From an uncultured Collinsella sp. (lineage in GTDB: Bacteria > Actinomycetota > Coriobacteriia > Coriobacteriales > Coriobacteriaceae), in assembly GCA_900765185.1 (NCBI GenBank), contig CAAFQT010000249.1, forward strand, positions 1 through 37,046: a DNA stretch of 37,046 bases. The letters are read 5' to 3'. The notes under the pieces are model-generated. The model saw only the letters and a program-made list of their open reading frames with translations, did no database searches and had not been told where the DNA came from. A program made the position numbers and the translations under genes. Below are positions 15,801-25,482 of the stretch, piece by piece; position 1 is the first letter of the stretch; every line of letters starts with the position of its first letter.

Positions 15801-16739
15801 ATGACAGATATTGTCCACGTCGAAAACCTCGTCAAGCGCTACGACGACCTTATCGCGCTCGACCACTTTAACCTGAGCATCGCCCCCGGCGAGATCTTTG
15901 GCCTGCTGGGCCCCAACGGCTCGGGCAAGACCACGTCCATCAACTGCATCCTGCAGCTGCTCGCCTACGACAAGGGCACCATCGAGCTGTTCGGCGAGCC
16001 CATGACGCCCGCCCGCTACGACCTCAAGCGCCGCATCGGTGTGGTGCCGCAGCAGGTGGCAGTGTTCGACGAACTCACCGTGCGCGAGAATATCGACTAT
16101 TTCTGCAGCCTCTACGTCAACGACCGCAAGCGCCGCCGCGCGCTGGTGGACGAGGCCATCGACTTTGTGGGCTTGGGCGACTTTACCAAGTTTCGCCCCG
16201 GCAAGCTCTCGGGCGGCCTGGCGCGTCGCCTCAACATTGCCTGCGGCATCGCGCACAAGCCCGAGCTCATCTTCTTTGACGAGCCCACGGTGGCAGTCGA
16301 CCCACAGAGCCGAAACGCCATCCTGGAGGGCATCTGCCGCTTGCGCGACGAGGGCGCCACAGTGGTGTATACCAGCCATTACATGGAGGAAGTCGAGCAG
16401 ATCTGCAGCCGCATCATGATCATGGACGGCGGGCGCGTGCTGGCGCAGGGCACCAACGACGAGCTCAAGCGCATGATTCAGATGGGCGAGCGCGTGACTG
16501 CCGAGGTCGGCGCCGTCGAGGCCGCCACGGTCGAGCGCCTGCGTGCCCACGAGCACGTGCTCAGCGTTGAGCTTTCCGGCGGCGAACTCGTCTGCACCTG
16601 CGAGGCGAGCCCGCACAACTTGGTTGACATCCTTGACACGCTGCGTGCTGCCGACGTGGCGCTCGGCCGCGTGTGGAGCGAGCCGCCGACCCTCAACGAC
16701 GTGTTCCTCGAGATCACCGGCCGCGAGCTGCGCGACTAG
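15801..16739 (+). CDS. ABC-2 type exporter ATPase
   Basis: A 312-aa ATP-binding subunit. It has Walker A GPNGSGKTT (37-45), the Q-loop VVPQQ, signature LSGGLARRL, Walker B LIFFDEPT followed by VAVDPQSR, and H-loop TSHYMEE. The C-terminal ~90 residues form the accessory domain usual in DrrA/NatA-type exporters. AGAAGGG (15787-15793) precedes the ATG. It is the first gene of a three-gene exporter operon, divergent from the two-component system, with an intergenic gap of about 200 bases. Substrate class cannot be read from the ATPase. In the related families it is antibiotics, peptides or lipids. Confidence 0.92.
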   Translation: MTDIVHVENLVKRYDDLIALDHFNLSIAPGEIFGLLGPNGSGKTTSINCILQLLAYDKGTIELFGEPMTPARYDLKRRIGVVPQQVAVFDELTVRENIDYFCSLYVNDRKRRRALVDEAIDFVGLGDFTKFRPGKLSGGLARRLNIACGIAHKPELIFFDEPTVAVDPQSRNAILEGICRLRDEGATVVYTSHYMEEVEQICSRIMIMDGGRVLAQGTNDELKRMIQMGERVTAEVGAVEAATVERLRAHEHVLSVELSGGELVCTCEASPHNLVDILDTLRAADVALGRVWSEPPTLNDVFLEITGRELRD

Positions 16740-16748
16740 GGGGCGGCC

Positions 16749-17936
16749 ATGTTCAACACCATTATCATTACGGTCAAGACGCTGCTGCGCCGGCCGAGCA
16801 CGTGGGTTTGGGGCGCGGTCTTTCCCGTCGCGCTTTCCACGATGTTCATGTTTATGTTTGCGAACCTCAGCTCCGACGGCAAGATCGACCCGGTGCCGGT
16901 GGCCGTTGTCGCTGACGAAGCCTGGGACGCCTCGACCTTTAAGGACGTGGCGACGTCGCTTGCCAAGGAGAGCGACGATCAGCTGCTCGAAATCCACGAG
17001 TGCGACGACGCGGTCGATGCGAACCGTGCACTCAAGGCCGGCGAAGTCGGGGGCATCTATACGGTCGACGACGCGGGCGCGCCCAAGCTCACGCTGCTTT
17101 CGAGCTATGACAACTCGCGTGCGTCGTCGGTGCTCACCGACCGCAGCATTTTGGAGACGGTGGCAAGCTCGTATACACAAAATGCCGAGCTCATGTCCCA
17201 GATTGCCCAGAACAACCTGGCGGCGCTCGCCGACCCGGAGGCGGTTGCGCGCGCCCTGTCGCTCGAGGGCGGCACCCGCCGCGTAAGCCTGACACGAACC
17301 ACGCCCGATGGCACGGTCATCTACTACTACGCGCTCTTTGGCCTGGTCGCGATGATGTCTGCCGAGTTTGCCGCCTTGAGCGTCGTCGACCTGCAGCCCA
17401 ATCTGTCGGGCCTTGGCGCGCGCCGCTGCGTGGGCGGCCTTTCCAAAACGGCATCGCTGGCCGGCATTTTTGTGGGCTCGTGGCTGGTTTCCTTTGCCTC
17501 GATGACGATCGCGATCGGCTACGTGCGCCTGGTCGTGGGCGTCGACTTTGGCGGGCGCGAGGGGCTGTGTCTGGTGGGCGGCGCCGCTTCCGCGCTTGCC
17601 GCCACGGGCCTGGGACTCTTTGTGGGCACGCTTCCCGTTAAGGGCGGCAAGGCGTCCAAGTCCGGCATCCTCACGGGCTTTGCTACCACGTGCGCCCTGT
17701 TCGCCGGCCTCTACGGCGAGCCGGCGATGGCGCTTGCCGACGACGTCGCCCGCGCCTGCCCGGCCGAGTGCTGGTTCAACCCCGTCAAGCTCATCTGCGA
17801 CATGTTCAATCGCCTGTATTTCTTTGAAGACCTGGGGTCCTTCGCCGTTCGCGCCGGCGCGCTCGTCCTGGTGGCGCTGCTGTTCGTTGCCGCCGCCACG
17901 CTGATCTTTGGAAGGAGCCGCTATGAGCACCTTTAA
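16749..17936 (+). CDS. ABC-2 type exporter permease, first
   Basis: A 395-aa permease with the ABC2_membrane_3 layout. There is one N-terminal transmembrane helix (~20-40), an extracytoplasmic domain of about 150 residues, then five to six helices from about residue 193. No cleavable signal peptide is present. It begins 9 bases after the ATPase stop and its last 14 bases overlap the next permease gene. Two unequal permeases with one ATPase implies a heterodimeric transmembrane unit. Substrate unknown. Confidence 0.87.
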   Translation: MFNTIIITVKTLLRRPSTWVWGAVFPVALSTMFMFMFANLSSDGKIDPVPVAVVADEAWDASTFKDVATSLAKESDDQLLEIHECDDAVDANRALKAGEVGGIYTVDDAGAPKLTLLSSYDNSRASSVLTDRSILETVASSYTQNAELMSQIAQNNLAALADPEAVARALSLEGGTRRVSLTRTTPDGTVIYYYALFGLVAMMSAEFAALSVVDLQPNLSGLGARRCVGGLSKTASLAGIFVGSWLVSFASMTIAIGYVRLVVGVDFGGREGLCLVGGAASALAATGLGLFVGTLPVKGGKASKSGILTGFATTCALFAGLYGEPAMALADDVARACPAECWFNPVKLICDMFNRLYFFEDLGSFAVRAGALVLVALLFVAAATLIFGRSRYEHL

Positions 17937-19128
17937 GACCGCGCTTCGCATGGCGCTGGCGCACCCGTTCTACCTGCTTATCTATACGGTGTTCATCTCG
18001 CTCATGGGCGTATTCATCGCGGCATCGGTGAGCTGGAACTCGTCGCAGCTCACCGAGTACAAGCCCTACGATGCCAACGTGATCGTGGTCGACCGCGACG
18101 ACAGCGACCTTTCGCGTGCGCTTACCAAGCATCTGGGTTCGCGTTTTGAGCTGGTCACGGGCATCGGCGACGATACGTACGATCTTGCGGATGCGCTCTC
18201 CAAGAGCAATAGCGCCAAGGGTAGCGCCGACTGCGTGTTCTTTATCCCAGAGGGGTTTGAGGGCGACCTCGTTGCAGCCGCCCGCTCGGGGGAGTCTCTG
18301 CCCAAGCTCGATGTGACCTACGGCGCCGGCACCATGGCGGCTGCGCTTTCGTCTGCCGAGGCCTCGCGCTGGATCTCGCTCGCGGGCGCTGCGGCGGCAC
18401 TTGAGCCCGCCGCCTCTAACGGCAGCGTCGCCAAGGCCGCCGAGCATGCCGCCGCCAAGCGCGCGGAGGTCGAGATCGATCAGGTCAAGGTCGACTCGAC
18501 TGCCGCCGCTACGCTCGAGTCGTATTTCAACTTTGGTGCGTACGCGATTATCTCGTCGGTCATCGTGTCGGTGGGGCTGGTGTTCTCGGGCATGAACGAG
18601 CCCGAGCGCGTGCGCCGCATGGATGCCAGCCCGGTCTCCGATCGCCAGCGTTCGCTTGCCGTGTTTGCGGCCGCCGCCGTGCTCACCGTCTGTATCTGGT
18701 TTGTGTCGAGCATGGTGGGCGTCGTGGGCTTTGCCGGCGCGGTTGCCGAGGTCGGCGTGGGCCGTGTGTGCCTGGCGCTGGCAGCGACGTTTGCCCTGGC
18801 GTGCACGCCGCTGGCCGTTGGCTTTGCCCTTTCGAGCCTGGGTGCGCGCGAGGAGCTGCTCAACGGTGTGGGCAACCTGCTCGGCATGCTCATGACGTTT
18901 TTGGGCGGCGCCTGGATGCCGCTGTCGCTCATGGGCTCGGCCGTGCAGACGGTGGCGCACTTTGTGCCGACGTATTGGGTGAACGACGCGATCGGCAAGG
19001 CGCTTGCCTCGGATTTGACGTCCGCCGTGCTGGGGGACATCGCCTGCGACCTGGGCGTCACGGTGCTCTTCGCCGTGGCCATCGCCGCCGTAGGCCTCGC
19101 ACTCTCGCGCACCAAATCCCGTGCCTAG
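17923..19128 (+). CDS. ABC-2 type exporter permease, second
   Basis: A 401-aa permease with the same architecture as its neighbour: a helix at ~15-40, an external domain to ~210, then about six helices (YAIISSVIVSVGLVFSG onward). The start is the ATG at 17923 with GAAGGAG 6 bases before it (17911-17917), inside the end of the previous gene. An in-frame start at 17908 lacks a ribosome site. The external domain contains an Ala-rich stretch. The gene ends just before a TAGTCAT/GTCCCC repeat island, so the operon's transcript probably ends there, though no canonical terminator is visible. Confidence 0.87.
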   Translation: MSTFKTALRMALAHPFYLLIYTVFISLMGVFIAASVSWNSSQLTEYKPYDANVIVVDRDDSDLSRALTKHLGSRFELVTGIGDDTYDLADALSKSNSAKGSADCVFFIPEGFEGDLVAAARSGESLPKLDVTYGAGTMAAALSSAEASRWISLAGAAAALEPAASNGSVAKAAEHAAAKRAEVEIDQVKVDSTAAATLESYFNFGAYAIISSVIVSVGLVFSGMNEPERVRRMDASPVSDRQRSLAVFAAAAVLTVCIWFVSSMVGVVGFAGAVAEVGVGRVCLALAATFALACTPLAVGFALSSLGAREELLNGVGNLLGMLMTFLGGAWMPLSLMGSAVQTVAHFVPTYWVNDAIGKALASDLTSAVLGDIACDLGVTVLFAVAIAAVGLALSRTKSRA

Positions 19129-19132
19129 CCAC

Positions 19133-19364
19133 CTAGTCATTGGGTACTTATTGGGGACAGACTTAAACGACCAAGAGTGGTCATTGGGGACAGTCTTAAA
19201 CGACCGCCTAGTCATCGGGGGCAGTCTTTGCCGATTCGCCGGCTCGCCGGCCGGGCCGGCAAGGACTGTCCCCATCTGCCGGCAGGAAAGGAACGTCCCT
19301 AACTGCCGGGTGGCGAAAGGGTGTCCCTTGCGGCTAGTCATTTAAGAACGTCCCCAGTGACTAG
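19133..19364. repeat. GTCCCC/TAGTCAT palindromic repeat island 1
   Basis: A 232-bp non-coding island bounded by CTAGTCAT (19133-19140) and GTGACTAG (19357-19364). It holds several short units (GGGGACAGACTTAAACGACC, GGTCATTGGGGACAGTC, AAGAACGTCCCC). It also holds a large hairpin with the core CAGTCTTTGCC (19222-19232) against GGCAAGGACTG (19258-19268). A related long form occurs at 22844-23046 and a minimal one at 31454-31493. The composition resembles REP/REPIN repeats mobilised by RAYT-type transposases, but no transposase gene is present here. Confidence 0.75.
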
Positions 19365-19457
19365 TTTGGAAAAAGTTGCGCTCGTCACACAAAAATAGTT
19401 CGCCAAGGTTTACTATTACGTTCATAAAGTAGTACTAGGCTAACAATGGGGGATACC

Positions 19458-20171
<714 letters not shown>

Positions 20172-20179
20172 GCGGCGCC

Positions 20180-22846
20180 ATGACACCTCTCGCAAAACGT
20201 CTCCCGCGCGAGCTGCGCCGCAATATCGGCAAGTACCTGGGCATCTTTTTGCTTATGTGCGGAAGCATCGCCCTGACCTCGGGCTTTTTGCTCGCGGCGC
20301 ATTCCATCGGTTGCCTTATCGACGACATGCGCGATGCGGACACGATTGAGGACGGCCGCGTGACCACCTCCTTCGAGGCCACTAAAGACCAGCTCAAGGC
20401 CGCCGAGGACGCGGCCGACGACGTCGGCGGCGTCACGCTCTACAAGAATTTCTCCATCGACGCCATCATCAAAAAGACCGCCGGCGACGACGGCACCAAG
20501 CGCACGCTGCGCACCTATGCGCACCGCACCAAGGTCGATATCGCGTCCTACTGTGAGGGCAGGGAACCCAAGGCGGACGACGAGGTGGCCATCGATCGAG
20601 TTTTTGCCACCAATAACAACCTGTCCGTGGGCGATAAGGTCGAGCTTGAGGGCCGCACCTACACCATCTGCGGCATCATGACCCAGCCCGATAGCCAGGC
20701 GCTGTTCCTCAACAATTCGGACTTTACGGTGAACACCATCACCTATGGCGTGGCCGAGGTCAGCGACGCCGGCTTTGCCGCGCTCGAGGACGCCGGCGGC
20801 GCACCCGCCTACACCTATTCCTTTACCTTTACCGATCGCGATCTCTCCACTGCAGACCGCATCGATGCCGAGCAGGATATGGTCGAGGCGCTGACCGATG
20901 CCGATGCACGCGTGGATGACCTCATCGACGCCGATTCCAACCAGGGCATTGGCTACGCGCGCGACGACGTAGACGGCGACTCCATGATGTGGATGACGCT
21001 GCTCGACATCATCATCGTGATCATGGCGTTCGTCTTTGTGGTCCTTACCGACGCCACCATCGAGGAGGAGAGCGCCATCATCGGCACGCTGCTCGCCAGC
21101 GGCTATCGTCGACGCGAGATCGTGCTGCACTACCTTGCGCTTCCCGCCATCGTGGGCGTGGTCGCGGCGCTTTTGGGCACTGCGCTCGGCGTCGTGTTCT
21201 TTACCGAGCCCATGCGCAGCCTCTATTACGGCTCGTACAGCCTGCCGCCCTTCCAGGTGTACTGGAGCTGGGAGATCTTTGTGAAGTGCGCCGTGGTTCC
21301 CGCCGCTGCGCTCATTCTCATCACGCTGGTGGGTCTGCTTCGCAAGATGGGCAAGACGCCGTTGCAGTTCCTCCGTCACGAGGCGGGCGGCAAGTCGGGC
21401 ACCAAGCGCGGCCTGCAGCTGCCGGAGCGCATGGGCTTTGTCTCGCGCTTCCGCCTGCGCATCTTCCTGCGTAATCTGGGCAACTTCGCCACGCTTTTCG
21501 TGGGCATTGCGTTTGCCTCGCTGCTACTGCTCTTTGGCCTGGCGATTCTGCCCACGATGACGCACTACGCGGACAACCTCGAGACAAGCCTGGTCGCCGA
21601 GCACCAGTACACGCTCAAGGCCCCGCTGGAACTCGAGGGCACCGCCGAGGAGCGCGAGCAGTGGTCGGCACTCGAGCGTTTGCAGTCGGTTGACGGCGCA
21701 CTGCTTTCTGCCGCTCAGGATGCCGATGACGAGCTTGAGGACGCGGCCGATGCAGCGCAGGCGGCAGCCGATGCCGCGACCGCATCTCCGTCTGCCGAGA
21801 GCCTGGCCGCGGCGCAGGACGCGCTCGCCAAGGTCCAGGACAAGAAGGATGCGCTTTATGCGCGCCTCGATGACCTTGCCGATGCCCTCGGCTGCGACCG
21901 CGACGAGGCTATCGACCTGATCGACAAGGCCTCTAAGATCGACACTGACAACGATGATATCCACCCGGTCAATACGACCGACAACGGCGCGGGCGCAATC
22001 GCGCAGGCCGAGAAATATGCCGTTTACCAGCTGCAATACAACCGCGGCGATGGAAATGGGCAGGAGACGATTTCCGTCTACGGCATCTCGTCCGATTCGC
22101 GCTATTGGAAAGACCTCAACGTTGGTGATGGGCGCGTCGTCTTTGGCGGTGGCCTGCTCGACAAGTTTGGCTGGAGCAAGGGTCAGAAGGTTAAGCTTCG
22201 CGACAAGTACGAGGGCGAGAATTATTCCTTTGAGTACGTGGGCAAGGACTGTGCCTGGGGCTCCAAGTCGGACATGAATATCTATATGAGTATCGACGAC
22301 TTTAACGAACTGTTCGGCAACGACGCCGCCTACTTTAACGGCTATGTGAGCGACGAGAAGCTCGACCTCGATGCTCGTTACTTTGCCGGCGATACCACGC
22401 CCGACGACATGCGGGCCGTGGGCGACCAGTTCATCGGCATGATGAGCAAAATGATCGGAATGATGATCGGGCTCGCGGTGTTTATCTTCCTGCTGTTTAT
22501 GTACCTGCTGACCAAGGCGGTGATCGACCACAGCGCCCGTTCGATCAGCTACATGAAAGTCTTTGGCTATCGCGATAGCGAGATCTCGCATCTGTACATC
22601 CGCTCGATCACGCTGTGCGTGGCGGCGTCGCTCGTGCTGAGCCTGCCGGTCATTATTGGCTCGCTCACGGCCATCTTCCGCTCGATGCTGCTCGCCTACA
22701 ACGGCAATATCGAGATCTACGTGCCCTGGTGGCCCATGGCGGCGTGCGCAGGAATCGGCTTTGCAACCTATCTGGTCGTGGCGTTGCTGCACATGCGTTC
22801 CATCAAACGTGTGGGCCTGGCCGAAGCTCTCAAGGTGCAGGAGTAG
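20180..22846 (+). CDS. ABC transporter permease, FtsX/MacB-like, double module
   Basis: An 888-aa permease. An N-terminal helix (~20-40) leads into an extracytoplasmic region, then the first FtsX block (~270-400) with EEESAIIGTLLASGYRRREI. A helix follows near ~440-460, then a large external region. That region contains an Ala/Asp/Lys-rich coiled coil (~510-580; DAADAAQAAADAATASPS) and a folded MacB-like part. The second FtsX block is at the C-terminus (~755-885) with SYMKVFGYRDSEISHLYIRS. I chose the ATG at 20180; an in-frame TTG at 20165 overlaps the ATPase gene. The stop codon TAG is also the first three bases of a TAGTCAT repeat. A second copy of the last 12 codons lies 173 bases downstream. 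Confidence 0.88.
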   Translation: MTPLAKRLPRELRRNIGKYLGIFLLMCGSIALTSGFLLAAHSIGCLIDDMRDADTIEDGRVTTSFEATKDQLKAAEDAADDVGGVTLYKNFSIDAIIKKTAGDDGTKRTLRTYAHRTKVDIASYCEGREPKADDEVAIDRVFATNNNLSVGDKVELEGRTYTICGIMTQPDSQALFLNNSDFTVNTITYGVAEVSDAGFAALEDAGGAPAYTYSFTFTDRDLSTADRIDAEQDMVEALTDADARVDDLIDADSNQGIGYARDDVDGDSMMWMTLLDIIIVIMAFVFVVLTDATIEEESAIIGTLLASGYRRREIVLHYLALPAIVGVVAALLGTALGVVFFTEPMRSLYYGSYSLPPFQVYWSWEIFVKCAVVPAAALILITLVGLLRKMGKTPLQFLRHEAGGKSGTKRGLQLPERMGFVSRFRLRIFLRNLGNFATLFVGIAFASLLLLFGLAILPTMTHYADNLETSLVAEHQYTLKAPLELEGTAEEREQWSALERLQSVDGALLSAAQDADDELEDAADAAQAAADAATASPSAESLAAAQDALAKVQDKKDALYARLDDLADALGCDRDEAIDLIDKASKIDTDNDDIHPVNTTDNGAGAIAQAEKYAVYQLQYNRGDGNGQETISVYGISSDSRYWKDLNVGDGRVVFGGGLLDKFGWSKGQKVKLRDKYEGENYSFEYVGKDCAWGSKSDMNIYMSIDDFNELFGNDAAYFNGYVSDEKLDLDARYFAGDTTPDDMRAVGDQFIGMMSKMIGMMIGLAVFIFLLFMYLLTKAVIDHSARSISYMKVFGYRDSEISHLYIRSITLCVAASLVLSLPVIIGSLTAIFRSMLLAYNGNIEIYVPWWPMAACAGIGFATYLVVALLHMRSIKRVGLAEALKVQE

Positions 22847-23046
22847 TCATCGGGGACAGTCTTTGCCGATTCGCCGGTTCGCCGGCCGTGCTGGCAAGGA
22901 CTGTCCCCAGCTGCCGGCAGGAAAGGAACGTCCCTAGCTGCCAGGTGGCGAGGCACTCATTTAAGTCCGTCCCCAATGAGTGTCTGGGCCTGGCCGAGGC
23001 ACTCAAAGTCCAAGAGTAGTCATTTAAGTCTGTCCCCAATGACTAG
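22844..23046. repeat. GTCCCC/TAGTCAT palindromic repeat island 2
   Basis: A ~203-bp island starting at the permease stop codon (TAGTCAT, 22844-22850) and ending ATGACTAG (23039-23046). Inside are a long hairpin, GGGGACAGTC (22852-22861) with GACTGTCCCC (22899-22908), and the palindrome CTGCCGGCAG (22911-22920). Two short hairpins follow, CACTCATT (22954-22961)/AATGAGTG (22975-22982) and AGTCATT (23018-23024)/AATGACT (23038-23044). Between the two short hairpins lies a stranded piece of coding sequence, annotated separately. Confidence 0.78.
22985..23019 (+). pseudogene. Stranded second copy of the permease gene's 3' end
   Basis: Positions 22985-23023 match 22812-22850, the end of the permease gene, at 34 of 39 bases. 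In the permease reading frame it would encode LGLAEALKVQE and a TAG stop. All five differences are third-codon-position, synonymous changes. The piece therefore evolved as functional coding sequence in a homologous gene before being left here. The rest of that gene is absent; repeats lie on both sides. Confidence 0.75.
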
Positions 23047-23055
23047 GTGCCGCGC

Positions 23056-23086
23056 TTGACATTAACTCTGCTTTAACTGGTACCAT
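23056..23086 (+). promoter_or_regulatory. Candidate promoter of the DUF362 gene
   Basis: TTGACA (23056-23061) is a consensus -35. TACCAT (23081-23086) lies 19 bases downstream, a long spacer with a 4/6 match -10. It sits 44 bases before the start codon, just outside repeat island 2. Confidence 0.4.
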
Positions 23087-23129
23087 CCTCTTATGTCTGT
23101 AACGCCATATAGACCGAGGGGATATATCT

Positions 23130-24335
23130 ATGACCGCAGCCGCACCCGCCGCACCCGCTAAGGTGTACTTCACTAACCTGCGCACGCATGCTCGCGAGAG
23201 CCAGCTCGACAAGCTCAAGCGCCTCATCCGTCACGCCGGTATCGAGCAGATCGACTTTGAGAACAAGTTCGTCGCCATCAAGATTCACTTTGGCGAGCTG
23301 GGCAACCTGAGCTTTTTGCGCCCCAACTACGCCCGCGCCGTCGCGGATGTCGTGAAGGAGCTGGGCGGCAAGCCCTTCCTCACCGACTGCAATACGCTCT
23401 ATGTGGGTAGCCGCAAAAACGCGCTCGAGCACATCGATACCGCCTACCAGAACGGCTTTACCCCGTATGCCACGGGTTGCCAGATCATCATCGCCGACGG
23501 CCTCAAGGGCACCGACGAGGCGCTCGTCCCGGTCGAGGGCGGCGAGTACGTGCACGAGGCAAAGATCGGTCAGGCGCTCATGGATGCCGATATCGTGATC
23601 AGCCTCACCCACTTTAAGGGCCATGAGCAGGCCGGCTTTGGCGGCGCCATGAAGAACCTGGGTATGGGTGGCGGCAGCCGCGCCGGCAAGATGGAGCAGC
23701 ATGCCGCCGGCAAGCCGAACGTCGCGACCGAGCACTGCGTTGGCTGCCATGCCTGCGAAAAGATCTGCGCGCACGACGCTGTCTCGTTCAACGACACCCG
23801 CGAGCGCGAGCTTGCCAGCGGCGCTACTCGCACGGTGCACGTGGCCACCATCGACCACGATCGCTGCGTGGGCTGCGGACGCTGCATTGCGGCATGCAAC
23901 CAGGACTGCATCAAGCCCGGCTATGACGCCGCGGCCGACGTGCTCAACTGCAAGATCGCCGAGTATACAAAGGCCGTTGTCGACGGCCGCCCGAGCTTCC
24001 ACATCTCGCTTGCCATGGACATCAGCCCCAATTGCGATTGCCATCCCGAAAACGACACGCCTATCGTCAACGATATCGGCATGTTTGCGAGCTTCGACCC
24101 GGTCGCCATCGACCAGGCCTGCGCCGATGCCGTCATGGCATCCGAGCCGCTGCCCAACACCGAGCTCACCGATAACGCGGCCAAGATGGAGCACAACCAC
24201 GAGCATCTGGAGGGCGAGCAGGCCAAGGATCCCTTCTGCATCACGCATCCCGACACCGACTGGCGCGTGTGCATCGCGCACGCCGAGAAGATTGGCCTGG
24301 GCACGAGCGAGTATGAGCTCATCGAGGTCAAGTAG
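23130..24335 (+). CDS. DUF362 family protein with two [4Fe-4S] motifs
   Basis: A 401-aa protein. Residues ~10-190 and ~265-340 match the DUF362 fold (KIHFGELGNLSFLRP, LTDCNTLYVG, SLTHFKGHEQAGFGGAMKNLGMG). A ferredoxin insert carries C203-C206-C209-C213 (CVGCHACEKIC) and C246-C249-C252-C256 (CVGCGRCIAAC), consistent with two [4Fe-4S] clusters. Further cysteines appear in SPNCDCHPEND. DUF362 proteins are common in anaerobes and often annotated as Fe-S cluster-binding, with undefined chemistry. GAGGGG (23116-23121) precedes the ATG by 8 bases. It is monocistronic: repeats upstream and a terminator downstream. A redox or metallocluster role is inferred from the motifs only. Confidence 0.88.
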   Translation: MTAAAPAAPAKVYFTNLRTHARESQLDKLKRLIRHAGIEQIDFENKFVAIKIHFGELGNLSFLRPNYARAVADVVKELGGKPFLTDCNTLYVGSRKNALEHIDTAYQNGFTPYATGCQIIIADGLKGTDEALVPVEGGEYVHEAKIGQALMDADIVISLTHFKGHEQAGFGGAMKNLGMGGGSRAGKMEQHAAGKPNVATEHCVGCHACEKICAHDAVSFNDTRERELASGATRTVHVATIDHDRCVGCGRCIAACNQDCIKPGYDAAADVLNCKIAEYTKAVVDGRPSFHISLAMDISPNCDCHPENDTPIVNDIGMFASFDPVAIDQACADAVMASEPLPNTELTDNAAKMEHNHEHLEGEQAKDPFCITHPDTDWRVCIAHAEKIGLGTSEYELIEVK

Positions 24336-24382
24336 CGCCTAGCTATTGGACAAAATAAGCGCCTTTATAGCGTAAGTTGAGC

Positions 24383-24421
24383 AAAAGCCGCCCACGAGCA
24401 CAACGCTTGCGGGCGGCTTTT
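24383..24421. terminator. Bidirectional terminator between convergent genes
   Basis: AAAAGCCGCCC (24383-24393) pairs with GGGCGGCTTTT (24411-24421). The A-run and T-run allow termination on both strands. It serves the DUF362 gene (+) and the hydrolase gene (-). Confidence 0.8.
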
Positions 24422-24499
24422 CAGAAGTGCGGTGAAAAATCGAATACCGCCGACTACAAACCGATTTTTGGCAACAAAACCCCAGACGTTGCTTTTTGC

Positions 24500-25465
24500 C
24501 TAAAAATTCTTGTCGAGGAAGTTGTCGACCGTGTTCCAGTAGAGCTCGGGATCAACTTGCGCGCTCTTGGCGTGGGTGGCGCCATGGATAGTGAGCTTTT
24601 GCTTGACCTTGCTGGCGCACGCGTCGTAGTTTTGGTCGAGCATGCTGTACGGTACAAAGGTGTCCTGGTCGCCGTGGATAAACAGCATGGGAACCGTCGC
24701 GTGTTTGAGTTGCTCCACACTGCTCGCCTTATGAAAGTCGTAGCCCGCGCGCACGTTACACACCAAGTTTGCTACATCGAGCAAGGGAAAGCTGGGCAGG
24801 CCGAACACGTCCTTGAGCTGCAGAGAAAACTCGTCCCAAACACTCGTATAACCGCAGTCCTCGATAATGCATTTCACGTTTGCGGGCAGAGACTCCCCCG
24901 CGACGTTCATGGCGGTTGCCGCACCCATCGACTCGCCAAAGACCAGGATGCGCGCCTCGGGGTCAGCCTGAACGATTTGCTCGATCCATGCGACGATGTC
25001 GAGGCGCTCGGGCCAGCCCATGCCGATATAGTCGCCGCCGGAGCGCTCGTGGGCGCGGGCGGCGGGTGCGAGTACGTTCATGCCGCGGTCGTGGAATCGC
25101 TTGACGTATCGGGCCATACCGATGGGCTCGTTGGTATATCCATGCAGGCAGACGGCGTAGTCGTGCGTGCTCTCCGACGCAGCAAAATACCAGGCGGCAA
25201 GCTCGGTCCCGTCATCTGCGGTGAGGCTGCTGCTCTCGCGATTCTCTTTAAACCACGCCCGCGCCTCGGTTTCCTCGGCATCCGGCTGCTCACCTTCTTT
25301 GTCGTTCTTGCTATCCTGCATCATCTTCATGGTGTATGGCGCGCGGGGATTCAGCGCGAAGTCAAACAGAAAGTTGCCGGCAAATCCGAGCAGCGCAACG
25401 ACAACCACCAGCGCAACGACGCCGGCTATCTTGAGCTTTCGATGGGAACGTGCGTTTTGAGACAT
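24500..25465 (-). CDS. Membrane-anchored alpha/beta hydrolase
   Basis: A 321-aa protein with one N-terminal hydrophobic segment (~12-34) preceded by basic residues, so it is probably anchored with the catalytic domain outside. The alpha/beta-hydrolase core has the oxyanion region CLHGYTNE, nucleophile S179 in GESMG, D268 in HGDQD and H298 in GATHAKS, a complete catalytic triad. This matches the YqkD/prolyl-oligopeptidase-like hydrolases of Gram-positive bacteria; substrate unknown (ester, peptide or lipid). AGGAAAG lies a few bases upstream of the ATG on the minus strand. The upstream region holds GATGT-TAAT-ACATC (25483-25496), annotated separately. It is monocistronic. Confidence 0.9.
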   Translation of the reverse strand: MSQNARSHRKLKIAGVVALVVVVALLGFAGNFLFDFALNPRAPYTMKMMQDSKNDKEGEQPDAEETEARAWFKENRESSSLTADDGTELAAWYFAASESTHDYAVCLHGYTNEPIGMARYVKRFHDRGMNVLAPAARAHERSGGDYIGMGWPERLDIVAWIEQIVQADPEARILVFGESMGAATAMNVAGESLPANVKCIIEDCGYTSVWDEFSLQLKDVFGLPSFPLLDVANLVCNVRAGYDFHKASSVEQLKHATVPMLFIHGDQDTFVPYSMLDQNYDACASKVKQKLTIHGATHAKSAQVDPELYWNTVDNFLDKNF

Positions 25466-25482
25466 AAGAAGCTTTCCTATAA

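Noticed and set aside
15729..17951. A 740-residue open frame on the minus strand
   Set aside because: It opposes three well-supported genes (ABC ATPase and permeases) and encodes His/Arg/Gln-rich sequence without domains, typical of GC-rich shadows.
22615..23019. Open frame of 134 residues spanning the permease end and the repeat island
   Set aside because: Its C-terminal residues GLAEALKVQE are the stranded copy of the permease end. The rest is out-of-frame permease and repeat sequence, so it is not an independent gene.
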